Source of the DNA: Halobaculum marinum
GTDB lineage: Archaea > Halobacteriota > Halobacteria > Halobacteriales > Haloferacaceae
DNA: 64,000 nucleotides
Assembly (NCBI RefSeq): GCF_029338555.1
Contig: NZ_CP119989.1
Location: forward strand, 930,001 to 994,000
Reading direction: 5' to 3'
How positions within the stretch are numbered: the stretch's first letter is position 1; every line of letters begins with the position of its first letter. Below, one piece after another: positions 8,328 through 15,750 of this stretch. The position numbers and the translations under genes are program-made. The notes under the pieces were generated by a model, which was not told the DNA's origin, ran no database searches, and saw nothing but the letters and a program-made list of their open reading frames with translations.

Positions 8328-8509
8328 ACCGGCCTCTCACCCGCCGCGTGGCTTAAACCCGGCGGGTGCGTCGCTCAGGCGTCCGACGTGAGGCGGCGAG
8401 CGACCGCCCCGACGAGGCGCCGACGAGGCCCTCGCGGGGTGTGTCCCGTCGTGGCGTACTCGGTTCGGATGAGAAGGTTCAAGAGCGGGACCGCCCGACG
8501 TAGAAACGA

Positions 8510-8658
8510 GCCGGGGTGGCTTAGCTGGACATAGCGCCGCACTCATAGGGTTTCGAGATTCGGTGCGGAACGCCTTGGAAGCCTCCGCCCCAACGGGGCC
8601 CGCCGAGCCTCGTACCTGGGCCATGCGGAGATCGTGGGTTCGGAGCCCACCCCCGGCA
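8510..8658 (+). tRNA. elongator tRNA-Met (CAT anticodon), intron-containing
   Basis: The acceptor strands GCCGGGG (8510-8516) and CCCCGGC (8651-8657) pair perfectly, with discriminator A at 8658 and no encoded CCA. The anticodon stem CCGCA (8537-8541) pairs with TGCGG (8624-8628). The loop holds CAT at 8544-8546, preceded by C-T and followed by A. The T arm is GTGGG / CCCAC with TTCGGAGC between. The anticodon loop is interrupted by a 75-base intron at the canonical 37/38 site. Haloarchaeal elongator tRNA-Met is known to carry such an intron, so Met is preferred over the CAT-type tRNA-Ile2 or initiator, which lack it. Confidence 0.93.
8548..8622 (+). other. 75-base archaeal tRNA intron between positions 37 and 38
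   Basis: The intron is bounded by the loop base A8547 and A8623. Its removal restores a seven-base anticodon loop C-T-C-A-T-A-A. Its length equals the 75 bases known for the elongator tRNA-Met intron of Haloferax. The interior contains a GC-rich helix-forming region (GGAAGCCTCCGCCCC and following). It would be cut by the splicing endonuclease at a bulge-helix-bulge formed by the two exon-intron borders. Confidence 0.88.
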
Positions 8659-8706
8659 TCGTTCTACCGGACGCAACTCCTCGAGTGCCACGACCGCGTC
8701 GTCGAC

Positions 8707-9351
8707 TCAGAGATGCTCGCGGATCAGCTTCTTGACGCCTCGTCGGAACCGCTCGGAGGCGGATCTCTGTGACACGCCCAGTCGCTCGCCCAACTCCGCC
8801 AGCGACACCGCACGCGGGATGTCGAGGTAGCCGCTCTCGACCGCCGCGAGCAGCGTCTCGCGCTGGGGGTCCGTCAGGGTCGACCCTCCGTCGGCGTCGA
8901 CGCTCGTCTGCTCGTAGATCCGTTCGAACCGGAACGGGATGTCGTGCGCCTCACACACCTCGAACAGCCGCCGGTACCCCTCGCGGTCCGGGAACCGGAC
9001 GCGACAGCGCCAGCCGTCGGCGGTTCCCGTCGCCGACTGGAGGACGGCGCCGACGCCGATGAACTCGCTCATGAGGTTCGTCCGACGCCCCTCCTCCGTG
9101 AAGTCGACCCGATACAGCCGACGGTCGTCGACCTCGGCGAACTCCACGAGGTTCCGGACCGCACTGGTCTCACCGACGGCCTCCTCGAAGGCGTCGAAGT
9201 CGCTCGCCTCCTCGCAGGTCACCCAGAACAACATCTGCGTGAGCACGTCGTCGCTGCTGTACGTCTCCTCCCACGAGGCCTCCGCGCTCGGCACCGCGCG
9301 CAACGCACCGCCGAGAACCGGGTGCTGGATCGTGAACACGGCGATGAGCAT
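8707..9351 (-). CDS. HTH-10 family (Bat-like) transcriptional regulator
   Basis: A 214-residue regulator of the bacterio-opsin-activator type. The N-terminal ~150 residues form the Bat-like sensory alpha/beta domain (starting MLIAVFTIQHPVLGGALR). The C-terminal ~55 residues form the HTH-10 DNA-binding domain, with LTDPQRETLLAAVESGYLDI, VSLAELGERLGVSQRSASER and a basic FRRGVKKLI. The ligand is unknown. It is divergent from the HalOD1 gene; the shared 90-base gap contains a TATA element and an adjacent 14-base palindrome (9390-9403), so autoregulation is plausible. Two relatives occur in this window (17032-17688 and 36525-37166). Confidence 0.9.
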   Translation of the reverse strand: MLIAVFTIQHPVLGGALRAVPSAEASWEETYSSDDVLTQMLFWVTCEEASDFDAFEEAVGETSAVRNLVEFAEVDDRRLYRVDFTEEGRRTNLMSEFIGVGAVLQSATGTADGWRCRVRFPDREGYRRLFEVCEAHDIPFRFERIYEQTSVDADGGSTLTDPQRETLLAAVESGYLDIPRAVSLAELGERLGVSQRSASERFRRGVKKLIREHL

Positions 9352-9380
9352 CGATTGTCGTCGGTCACACGCCGGGACTA

Positions 9381-9403
9381 CATAAATAGCCGAAGTTCTT
9401 CGG
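9381..9403 (-). promoter_or_regulatory. TATA element and adjacent palindromic operator candidate of the HTH-10 gene
   Basis: On the minus strand a TTTATG element ends at 9381. It is preceded, after a three-base spacer, by the palindrome CCGAAGAACTTCGG (9390-9403), which covers the BRE position. The same arrangement with CCGGAGTTCTCCGG is found before the HTH-10 gene at 36525-37166. Confidence 0.6.
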
Positions 9404-9441
9404 GGTGCGCCTCATTTCGCTCCGCTTCGAGTTCGAGGTAG

Positions 9442-9741
9442 ATGTCTGAGGAGTACTCTGCACGTACGCGGTCCGGGGAGGGCCTGGGGTCGTCGGACCT
9501 CGAAGACGACGGCGCTCCGACCGTGGGGTCACGCGACACGGCGGCCGCGGTGGTGGCGGCGGTCGCGACCGACCGAGGCGAGACGGCCGTCGACCTCCCA
9601 GCCGCGTTGTACGACACTGTCGACCCAGACGCGCTCGACGCGCTGTTCACGGGTGGACGGGGACACGTGCAGTTCGAGTACGCGGACAGGGTCGTGACCG
9701 TCGACCACGAACGCACGGTCACGGTCGAATCAGTCGAGTGA
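9442..9741 (+). CDS. HalOD1 output-domain protein
   Basis: A 99-residue soluble protein. A flexible acidic and Ser-rich N-terminus of about 28 residues is followed by the HalOD1 domain: DTAAAVVAAVATDRGETAVD, then LPAALYDTVDPDALDALF and the beta segments VQFEYADRVVTVD. HalOD1 is a haloarchaea-specific output module usually paired with regulators or sensor kinases; its activity is not known. The divergent HTH-10 gene is the obvious partner. The ATG at 9442 is the first start in the frame. Confidence 0.85.
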   Translation: MSEEYSARTRSGEGLGSSDLEDDGAPTVGSRDTAAAVVAAVATDRGETAVDLPAALYDTVDPDALDALFTGGRGHVQFEYADRVVTVDHERTVTVESVE

Positions 9742-9856
9742 TCGGAGAACGGGCGTCGCGCTCGCGGAGTCGTCTCCGAGCCCGTCGACGCGGTCGGTGT
9801 GACCGGCGCTGGACTGCGGGGGCGACAGCGAGGACCGCCTGCCCGCGGTCGACGCC

Positions 9857-9997
9857 TCACGCCGCGTCGTCGTCGGACTCCTCCTCCGAGAGGTGTTCCC
9901 ACACCTCCGCACAGCCGCACCCGTCCTCGAGGTCGTCGAGGTGGGAGGTGTCGACTTCGTCGTCGCCGTACCGCTCGTCAGTGGACTGTTCTGCCAT
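9857..9997 (-). CDS. small acidic protein with CGC motif, unknown
   Basis: A 46-residue, very acidic product. The centre reads LEDGCGCAEVWEHLSE, which I recognise as a recurrent small haloarchaeal protein of unknown role. Two Cys separated by one residue could bind metal or form a redox pair. The ATG at 9995-9997 is preferred over upstream starts because the sequence before it is not protein-like and contains the likely promoter region. It stands alone, followed at a distance by the divergent gene at 10213. Confidence 0.65.
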   Translation of the reverse strand: MAEQSTDERYGDDEVDTSHLDDLEDGCGCAEVWEHLSEEESDDDAA

Positions 9998-10212
9998 CGA
10001 GTCGACCCACGACTGCCGTCGGGATAAGCGAGTCCGCACGGTCAATGGTGGCCGGCGCTCCCCGATACCGTCCGGTCTTACCGGTACCTCGAACGCGACG
10101 TTCGGGTCGATACGGTCGCAGTCGGGCGGTTCTGTCCGCGCGACCCGTCACCGGAACCGTCGGCGGTTGCGGTCGGCGACGGGAGTATGTCCGACGGTCG
10201 CCACCGACCGGC

Positions 10213-10578
10213 ATGAGCGTCGCCCTCCGGGTGCTGGACGACGGTGCGTGGGTGTCCGTGAACGACGAGCGCCAGGTGAGCGTCAGCGAGTTGTGGCGCA
10301 TCGCTGGCACCGACACGGCGGGCGTCTGCGCGTGCGACTGCGCTGACTTCGTCGTCGAGGCGTTCACCGACGTCGGCGCGGTCGGGCAGACCGTCACCGC
10401 CGACGTGGCTGGGCAGTGTATCCGCTGTGGCGAGGCCGCCCACGTCCCGGGCGTGTCGGTCGGTCGCGTCGTCGACGAGCGGTTCCGCCCGGTCGCACCC
10501 GACGCGGTCCGGTCCCCGAACGGTGGCCTCGGCGCGCCGCAATCGTTGCCGGTTCCCGGTAGCGCCGGGGAGGATTGA
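10213..10578 (+). CDS. conserved hypothetical protein with two Cys pairs
   Basis: A 121-residue soluble protein that I cannot assign. It begins with a beta-rich stretch (MSVALRVLDDGAWVSV). CACDCADF lies at about residues 37-44 and CIRCGEAAHVPG near residue 75, giving five Cys and a His that could form a metal site. The last 30 residues are Pro/Gly-rich and probably disordered. The ATG at 10213 is preferred because the frame upstream of it is Arg-rich and looks non-coding. It lies 47 bases before the sirohaem reductase gene on the same strand, so the two may be co-transcribed. Confidence 0.6.
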   Translation: MSVALRVLDDGAWVSVNDERQVSVSELWRIAGTDTAGVCACDCADFVVEAFTDVGAVGQTVTADVAGQCIRCGEAAHVPGVSVGRVVDERFRPVAPDAVRSPNGGLGAPQSLPVPGSAGED

Positions 10579-10625
10579 CGCGGCGGCGCGCGTTAGGTAC
10601 GTGGGGTGAGTGGATCCGACCACGA

Positions 10626-12392
10626 ATGCCGACGGACGTCGAACGCTGGAAATCGGAGGTGTACGGCGACGAGATCAGGGAGCACCTGTTCGAGTTCGCC
10701 GAGAACGGCTGGGCGTCGATCCCGGACGACGAGCGCGACGCGTGGTTCGAGCGCTTCAAATGGTGGGGGTTGTACCACCAGCGGAACGGCCAGGAGAGCT
10801 ACTTCATGATGCGGATCGGCACGCCCAACGGCGTGTTGACGCCGGGGCAGACCGAGGTCGTCGCCGATATCGCCGACGAGTACGCTCGCGGTCCCGCCGA
10901 GAATCCCGAGTTCGGCGACGCGTACGTCGACTGGACCACCCGACAGTCGATCCAACTCCACTGGATCCGGTTGGAGGACGTGCCCGACATCTTCGAGACG
11001 CTGGAGGCGAACGGCCTCTCGACACAGCAGGCGTGTGGCGACTCCTGGCGCAACATCGTCGGCTGTCCCGTCGCCGGCAAGGACGCCAACGAGTTCGTCG
11101 ACGCCTTGCCCGTGGCGCTCGACCTCCACGACACGTTCAAAGGCGACGAGGAGTACGCGAACCTCCCGCGCAAGTGGAAGGTGAGCGTCACCGGCTGTGA
11201 GGAGGGCTGCGGGCAGGGTGACATCAACGACCTCGCGTTCGAGCCGGCGGAGAAGGACGGCGTGAAGGGGTTCAACGTCCGCGTCGGCGGCGGCCTCTCG
11301 CGCAACGAGCCACGACTCGCCCGTAGCATCGACGTGTTCGTCACGCCCGAGGAGGCGCAGGACGTGGCGGCGGGGCTGTCGGCACTGTTCCGCGAGCACG
11401 GCGACCGCGAGGACCGCTACAACGCCCGGATGAAGTTCCTCACCGACGAGTGGGGCACCGAGAAGATCCGGCGGGTGCTGCAGGAGGAGTACGTCGACTT
11501 CGATCTGTCGACGGCGGGCGAGGACCTGCGCGACGAGTACACGTACAACTCCGGGCGCAACGACGCGGGCCACCACGACCACGTAGGCGTCCACGAGCAG
11601 AACGACGGCAACTACTACGTCGGCCTGAACGTGCTCGTCGGTCGGATGGGCGCCGACGACACCCGCGAACTCGCGCGTCTCGCCGACGAGTACGGCTCCG
11701 GCGAGGTGCGCGTCACCCAGCGCCAGAACGTCATCGTCACCGACGTGCCCGAGGCGAACCTCGACGACCTACTCGCGGAGGACCTGCTCGACACGTACGA
11801 ACCGGACCCGCACCCGTTCATGCGTGGCTCCATCGCCTGCACCGGCACGGAGTTCTGCTCGCTGTCCATCGTCGAGACGAAGAACCGGCAGGTGCGCTAC
11901 GCCCGCTGGCTCAAGGAAAACGTCCCGGTGCCAGACGGCGTCGAGGACTTCCACATCCACCTGTCGGGCTGCACGGCGTCGTGTGCGCAACCACAGATCG
12001 CCGACATCAGCCTGCGCGGGATGAAGACCCGCAAGGACGGCGAGGCGGTCGAGGCGCTCGACATCGGGCTCGGCGGCGGCCTCGGCGCCGACCCGCGCTT
12101 CGCCGACTGGGTCGAACAGCGCGTCCCCGCCGACGAGGTGCCGGGTGCCATCGCGAATCTGCTCGCGAACTTCGAGGAGCGCCGCGAGGGCGACGAGAGC
12201 TTCCGCGACTTCGTCGAGCGCACCGACGAGGAGACGCTCGCGGCCCTCGTCGAACCCGAGGAGACGGACTACGAGGACCCGTACATGCACAACACGAAGC
12301 TGACGTGGTACCCGTACGCCGACGAAGACTCGATGGACGACTCGCCCGCGCCCGCACGAGCCGACGGAACGCCCATCACCTCCGACGACTGA
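10626..12392 (+). CDS. ferredoxin-dependent nitrite/sulfite reductase (sirohaem, 4Fe-4S)
   Basis: A 588-residue enzyme for six-electron reduction of nitrite to ammonia or of sulfite to sulfide in assimilation. It has two ferredoxin-like half-domains (for example LTPGQTEVVADIADEYA and its second-half counterpart LVGRMGADDTRELARLADEY). The sirohaem/4Fe-4S ligands are C405-x5-C411 (CTGTEFC) and C449-x3-C453 (GCTASCAQPQ). Sirohaem-contacting stretches RQSIQLHWI and RVTQRQNVIVT are also present. Sequence alone does not settle nitrite against sulfite; no nitrate reductase or transporter gene is nearby, so sulfite is at least as likely. The start ATG 10626 precedes the family N-terminus PTDVERWKSEVYG. 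It is followed after nine bases by the DUF6360-like gene. Confidence 0.92.
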   Translation: MPTDVERWKSEVYGDEIREHLFEFAENGWASIPDDERDAWFERFKWWGLYHQRNGQESYFMMRIGTPNGVLTPGQTEVVADIADEYARGPAENPEFGDAYVDWTTRQSIQLHWIRLEDVPDIFETLEANGLSTQQACGDSWRNIVGCPVAGKDANEFVDALPVALDLHDTFKGDEEYANLPRKWKVSVTGCEEGCGQGDINDLAFEPAEKDGVKGFNVRVGGGLSRNEPRLARSIDVFVTPEEAQDVAAGLSALFREHGDREDRYNARMKFLTDEWGTEKIRRVLQEEYVDFDLSTAGEDLRDEYTYNSGRNDAGHHDHVGVHEQNDGNYYVGLNVLVGRMGADDTRELARLADEYGSGEVRVTQRQNVIVTDVPEANLDDLLAEDLLDTYEPDPHPFMRGSIACTGTEFCSLSIVETKNRQVRYARWLKENVPVPDGVEDFHIHLSGCTASCAQPQIADISLRGMKTRKDGEAVEALDIGLGGGLGADPRFADWVEQRVPADEVPGAIANLLANFEERREGDESFRDFVERTDEETLAALVEPEETDYEDPYMHNTKLTWYPYADEDSMDDSPAPARADGTPITSDD

Positions 12393-12401
12393 GTCACACG
12401 C

Positions 12402-12689
12402 ATGCCCGACCGGCTCATCCGCGTCAACGCGTACACGACGTTCGACCTCCTCGACGGGTTCGCCCGCGGCCACGACTTCGACGAGGAGGGCGTCGCCGTG
12501 TTGAACGTCACGGCGCCGCGTGAGGACCCGGAGGCGGTGACACTCGAACTCGAACTCGACAACAGCGCGCTGGAGACGCTCCCGCCCCACGCCGAGGGCG
12601 TCACCCTCTCGGCGGCGCAAGCGCGCGAGTTGGCGAGCGAGTTGGAGACGTACGCCGCCCGCGTCGAGGCGGCGCAGGCCGACGAGTAA
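12402..12689 (+). CDS. DUF6360-like small protein, co-transcribed with the sirohaem reductase
   Basis: A 95-residue soluble protein beginning MPDRLIRVNAYTTFDLLDG, with a beta-rich first half and a helical second half (LSAAQARELASELETYAARVEAA). It belongs to a small haloarchaeal family I know as DUF6360 (name from memory). The nine-base spacing after the reductase implies one transcript and a link to assimilatory sulfur or nitrogen reduction. No metal-binding Cys are present, so an electron-carrier role is unlikely. Confidence 0.8.
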   Translation: MPDRLIRVNAYTTFDLLDGFARGHDFDEEGVAVLNVTAPREDPEAVTLELELDNSALETLPPHAEGVTLSAAQARELASELETYAARVEAAQADE

Positions 12690-12785
12690 GCTGGCGGCGA
12701 CGTTCGGACCGCGCCCGGGACACTCGTTCTCACACCCGAGAGTCGGGGACGAAGCCTTTTGCGCTCTGGCGGGGGAGCCGGAACC

Positions 12786-13022
12786 ATGTGGGTACGGGAG
12801 CGGGACGTGGTCGACTATCTCACCGTCTCGGTAGTGACGCTGCTCGCGTGGCTCCACTTCCCGTACAGCACCTACGTCTACACACAACTCCACTACTGGG
12901 CGTGGTGGATCCAGCGGTGGGTCGACCAGTCGCCGGACCAGGCCGTCGGGCTCACGGTCGTCGTGTTCGCCATCGGCGGCGGTGCGTTGCTCGCGGGCAT
13001 CGTGTACTCGGCGTCGGCGTAG
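12786..13022 (+). CDS. small two-helix membrane protein, unknown
   Basis: A 78-residue protein with two predicted transmembrane helices (about residues 10-30 and 54-76). They flank a loop rich in aromatic residues (FPYSTYVYTQLHYWAWWIQRW). The ATG at 12786 is preferred over an upstream in-frame start because it gives MWVRERDVVDYLTVSV, a natural short cytosolic lead. CTTTTG about 30 bases before it could serve as the promoter. The function is unknown. Confidence 0.65.
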   Translation: MWVRERDVVDYLTVSVVTLLAWLHFPYSTYVYTQLHYWAWWIQRWVDQSPDQAVGLTVVVFAIGGGALLAGIVYSASA

Positions 13023-13078
13023 CGGCAGGCGAGCGGGGGTTCTCACGGCTTCATGTGACGCCGACGCGGAGCGTGCGC

Positions 13079-13873
13079 ATGGACGACGACAGCGACGTGA
13101 GCGGCTTGCGTGCGACGCTCCGCGCGAACCCAGCGGGGCACTGGCTCTCGACACCCGCACCGCAGGTCGCCGAGCAACTCGCACAGACCGACGCCGACTT
13201 CGTCGTGGTCGACACCGAGCACGCGCCGACGGACCTGGAGTCCGTCGAGGCAGCGGTCCGAGCGGTCGACGCGGCGAACGCGACCGGCGAGGACGGTGCC
13301 GCCGACACCGCGGCGGTGGTCCGCGTCGCGTGGAACGACCACGTGCGGATCAAGCGCGTCCTCGACACCGGCGCCGCGGGCGTGATGGCACCGCAGGTGA
13401 ACACCGTCGACGAGGCCGAGGCGTTCGTCGCCGCCGCGCGCTACCCGCCCGAGGGCCACCGCGGCGTCGCGGGCACACGCGCCTCGCGGTACGGTCGAGA
13501 CCTCGACGACTACTACGAGCGCGCGAACGACCGAGTGGCGACCATCGCGCAAGTGGAGACGGCCGAGGCCGTCGACAACGCCGGCGAGATCAGCGCGGTC
13601 GACGGCCTCGACGCCCTGCTCGTCGGCCCCGCCGACCTGTCGGCGGCGCTCGGGGTGTTCGGGGAGTACGAGCACGAGCAGTTCGTCGCCGCCGTGGAGG
13701 CGGTGCTCGACGCGAGCACGGTGCCCGTGGGGACGCTGGCCACCTCGCTCGACGAGGTCGACTACTGGGCGGCCCTCGGCTTCGACTACCAGATCGTCGG
13801 CGTCGACGCCGGCTACCTCCGCACGGGCGCGGCGGCGGCGCTGGAGCGCTACGAGCAGGTCGGAGAGGAGTAG
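13079..13873 (+). CDS. HpcH/HpaI-family class II aldolase (2-keto-3-deoxy acid or macrophomate-synthase-like)
   Basis: A 264-residue metal-dependent aldolase of the phosphoenolpyruvate/pyruvate superfamily. It cleaves or forms 2-oxo-3-deoxy acids with pyruvate as the enolate donor. Motifs: FVVVDTEHAPTD (catalytic His region), VRVAWNDHVRIKRVLDTGAAGVMAPQVNT, the Arg-rich RYPPEGHRGVAGTRASRYG, IAQVETAEAVDN with the metal-ligand Glu, and DALLVGPADLSAALG with the second-ligand Asp. The ATG at 13079 gives the expected short N-terminus before GLRATLRANPAGHW. It is a stand-alone gene, so the physiological substrate is open. Confidence 0.9.
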   Translation: MDDDSDVSGLRATLRANPAGHWLSTPAPQVAEQLAQTDADFVVVDTEHAPTDLESVEAAVRAVDAANATGEDGAADTAAVVRVAWNDHVRIKRVLDTGAAGVMAPQVNTVDEAEAFVAAARYPPEGHRGVAGTRASRYGRDLDDYYERANDRVATIAQVETAEAVDNAGEISAVDGLDALLVGPADLSAALGVFGEYEHEQFVAAVEAVLDASTVPVGTLATSLDEVDYWAALGFDYQIVGVDAGYLRTGAAAALERYEQVGEE

Positions 13874-13880
13874 GGCCGGC

Positions 13881-14057
13881 TTAGACGGCGCGCCCGCGCT
13901 CGCTGGTGCCGACGAGGTAGGTGCCGTACGTGAGCAGCGCCGCCGCCGGGACCAGCGCCAGCGTCGCGAGCTGGCTGGCCTGCGAGGTGACCCCGGGGAG
14001 GAACATGACCGTGCCGACGATCATGAGTGCCGCGCCGATGACCGCGTTTCGGTTCAT
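13881..14057 (-). CDS. 58-residue two-helix membrane protein, unknown
   Basis: A short reading frame translated as MNRNAVIGAALMIVGTVMFL and on, ending in TSERGRAV. It contains two hydrophobic stretches (about 5-22 and 30-50) separated by PGVTSQASQLA, the pattern of a helical hairpin. The ATG is at 14057 and the stop at 13881, and it fills the whole gap between two convergent larger genes. I recognise no family. Hydrophobic periodicity and third-position G/C use support coding. Confidence 0.55.
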   Translation of the reverse strand: MNRNAVIGAALMIVGTVMFLPGVTSQASQLATLALVPAAALLTYGTYLVGTSERGRAV

Positions 14058-14113
14058 GGAGCGGTGTAGGGGCCCCGCGCGTACTAAGGGTTACCTTTCG
14101 AGCGAGTCGCGAC

Positions 14114-14707
14114 TCAGTTGAGTTCGGGGTCGCGCTCGCCCGCGGGAATCGCCACGTCCAGCCAGTTGTCCGTCGGCGGCAGCGGGCAGGCGAACGCGTC
14201 CGCGAACGCGCAGAAGGGTGTGTACGCGAGGTTGAAGTCGAGCGTCACGCTGTCGATGGCGTCGAGGTCGCCCTCCGGGTGCAGGTCCATGTACCGGCCG
14301 CCGTCGTACGTCTGCTGGCCGGTCGTCTTGTCGCGGAACGGGAGGAACAGCGCCGCCGACCCTTCCGCGCGCAGCGCGGTGAGCGTCTGTTCGACCGGTT
14401 CGCCCTCGGCGTTCGGGAGCGTGAACGAGAACGTCGCGACCTCGTGGAAGCGCTCGGCGGTGCCGTTGCGGACGGTCAACTCGACGGTGTCGGGGTCGTC
14501 GTGCACGGTCACGTCGGCCTCGACGCGATACGCCGGGTCCGGGTCGAAGTAGTCGAGCCCGTCGAAGTCGTCGCGCAGCGCCGGGTCGACCGGCGACTGT
14601 GGGTCGTTCGCGAGGAACTCGTCTTTCTCGGCGCGCATCTCCGCGAGGCGGTCACGCCACGCGTCGTCGTCTGGGGCGTCGTCGGCGGCGTCGGCGGTGT
14701 CGGTCAT
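14114..14707 (-). CDS. DUF1684 family protein
   Basis: A 197-residue cytosolic protein with the DUF1684 pattern. The N-terminal helix WRDRLAEMRAEKDEFLAND is followed by a beta-rich core, FLPFRDKTTGQQTYDGGRYMDL, then TLDFNLAYTPFCAFADAFACPLPPTDN and a final VAIPAGERDP. The family is widespread in bacteria and haloarchaea, with no established activity; the conserved YDGGRY and ACPLPP segments suggest a flavin- or ligand-binding beta-barrel, which is inference. The ATG at 14707 follows a short acidic lead. It converges with the small membrane protein gene. Confidence 0.9.
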   Translation of the reverse strand: MTDTADAADDAPDDDAWRDRLAEMRAEKDEFLANDPQSPVDPALRDDFDGLDYFDPDPAYRVEADVTVHDDPDTVELTVRNGTAERFHEVATFSFTLPNAEGEPVEQTLTALRAEGSAALFLPFRDKTTGQQTYDGGRYMDLHPEGDLDAIDSVTLDFNLAYTPFCAFADAFACPLPPTDNWLDVAIPAGERDPELN

Positions 14708-14877
14708 ACCCTGCGTTGCGGGTGACGAGGGTTCAATCCCGCGTTCGGCGCCCGCGCGGTCGGCGGCGCGGTCGCTGGCGAGGCGAGAGTGGAACGAACT
14801 CGCGGACGAACTGGAAGTCGGACGAACTCGAAGTCGACGAACGACCCGTCGCGGCGGTCGGCGCCGCGTCGGGGCGA

Positions 14878-15486
14878 TTACCGGCGGGCGAGCAGCGCGG
14901 CGCCGACGAGCGCGACGAGGGCGGCGACGGCGGAGAAGCCGGGGCCGCTCGTCTCGGTCGACGACTCGGTGTCGGCGACGGTGGTGGACTCAGCGGCGTC
15001 GGTGGCGGTCGTGGTCGCCGTGTCGGTGGCGGTCGTCCGGGTGAACTCCTCGTCGGCGACGTACGCCGTGTCGGCGACGTCCTGGCCGTTCTCGTCGGTG
15101 TAGGAGTCGTCGACGGAGGCGTTGAACGTCTGGTCGCCCTCGTTCAGGTGCGCCTTCGCGACGACGACCTGGCTGCGCGAGAGCGCGGGCGAGACCTCGA
15201 CGGTGAGGTTCTCGTGGGTGCCGGCCTCGAGGTACTCGGTGTGGCCGACGAGGCCGTTCGAGGCGTTGTAGACGGCGAGGAAGCCGCCCTCGGAGAGCGT
15301 CACCTCGTCGACGGTGACCTCCTCGACGCCGACCTGGTCCTCGAAGGTGATGTCGGCAGTCGCGTTGGCGGTGTCGTTGGCGGTCTGTGCGGTTGCGGTG
15401 CCGGCGGCGAGGCCGCCTGCGAGGGCGACGGCGCCGACCAGCACGGAGAGCAGTACGAGCGCGGGGAGCGTAGTGCGTGCGTTCAT
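14878..15486 (-). CDS. exported PGF-CTERM surface protein with DUF7282-like domain
   Basis: A 202-residue secreted protein. A Sec-type signal peptide (MNARTTLPALVLLSVLVGAV and on, cleaved near TATAQ) is followed by an Asn/Thr-rich stretch. Next is one DUF7282-like beta domain (GGFLAVYNASNGLVGHTEYL, HENLTVEV, VVVAKAHLNEGDQTFNA), then a Thr/Ser/Asp-rich spacer. The C-terminus is SGPGFSAVAALVALVGAALL plus ARR, a PGF-CTERM sorting signal processed by archaeosortase A and linked to lipid. Several N-glycosylation sequons are present. The ATG at 15486 is the first residue of the signal peptide; longer frames upstream are non-coding. Confidence 0.85.
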   Translation of the reverse strand: MNARTTLPALVLLSVLVGAVALAGGLAAGTATAQTANDTANATADITFEDQVGVEEVTVDEVTLSEGGFLAVYNASNGLVGHTEYLEAGTHENLTVEVSPALSRSQVVVAKAHLNEGDQTFNASVDDSYTDENGQDVADTAYVADEEFTRTTATDTATTTATDAAESTTVADTESSTETSGPGFSAVAALVALVGAALLARR

Positions 15487-15750
15487 CTGAGAGAGATACT
15501 CACGGCGAAGGAATCGCCGGAGTGCGTCGACGTTCCTCGTGCGGACGAAAGAGTCCGTCGCTCCCGAACGTGCAAGAGTGGCATACGGCGTGGGGATCGG
15601 TACCGTGACGCTGGGTGCTCGCCGGGGGATCGACCACCCCCGATGCAGGCCGTCGCCGACACCTCCCGCCGCCACCATCGTCCGCCACCGCCGTCGTCTG
15701 CCTCCGCCGACGCCCCTCGTGTTTTTGCTCGCCGCCCGCGCGCATTCGGT

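Noticed and set aside
8510-8658. tRNA gene considered as an integration site for a mobile element
   Set aside because: No integrase, no repeated 3' tRNA fragment and no foreign-looking genes follow it; the neighbours are ordinary haloarchaeal genes.
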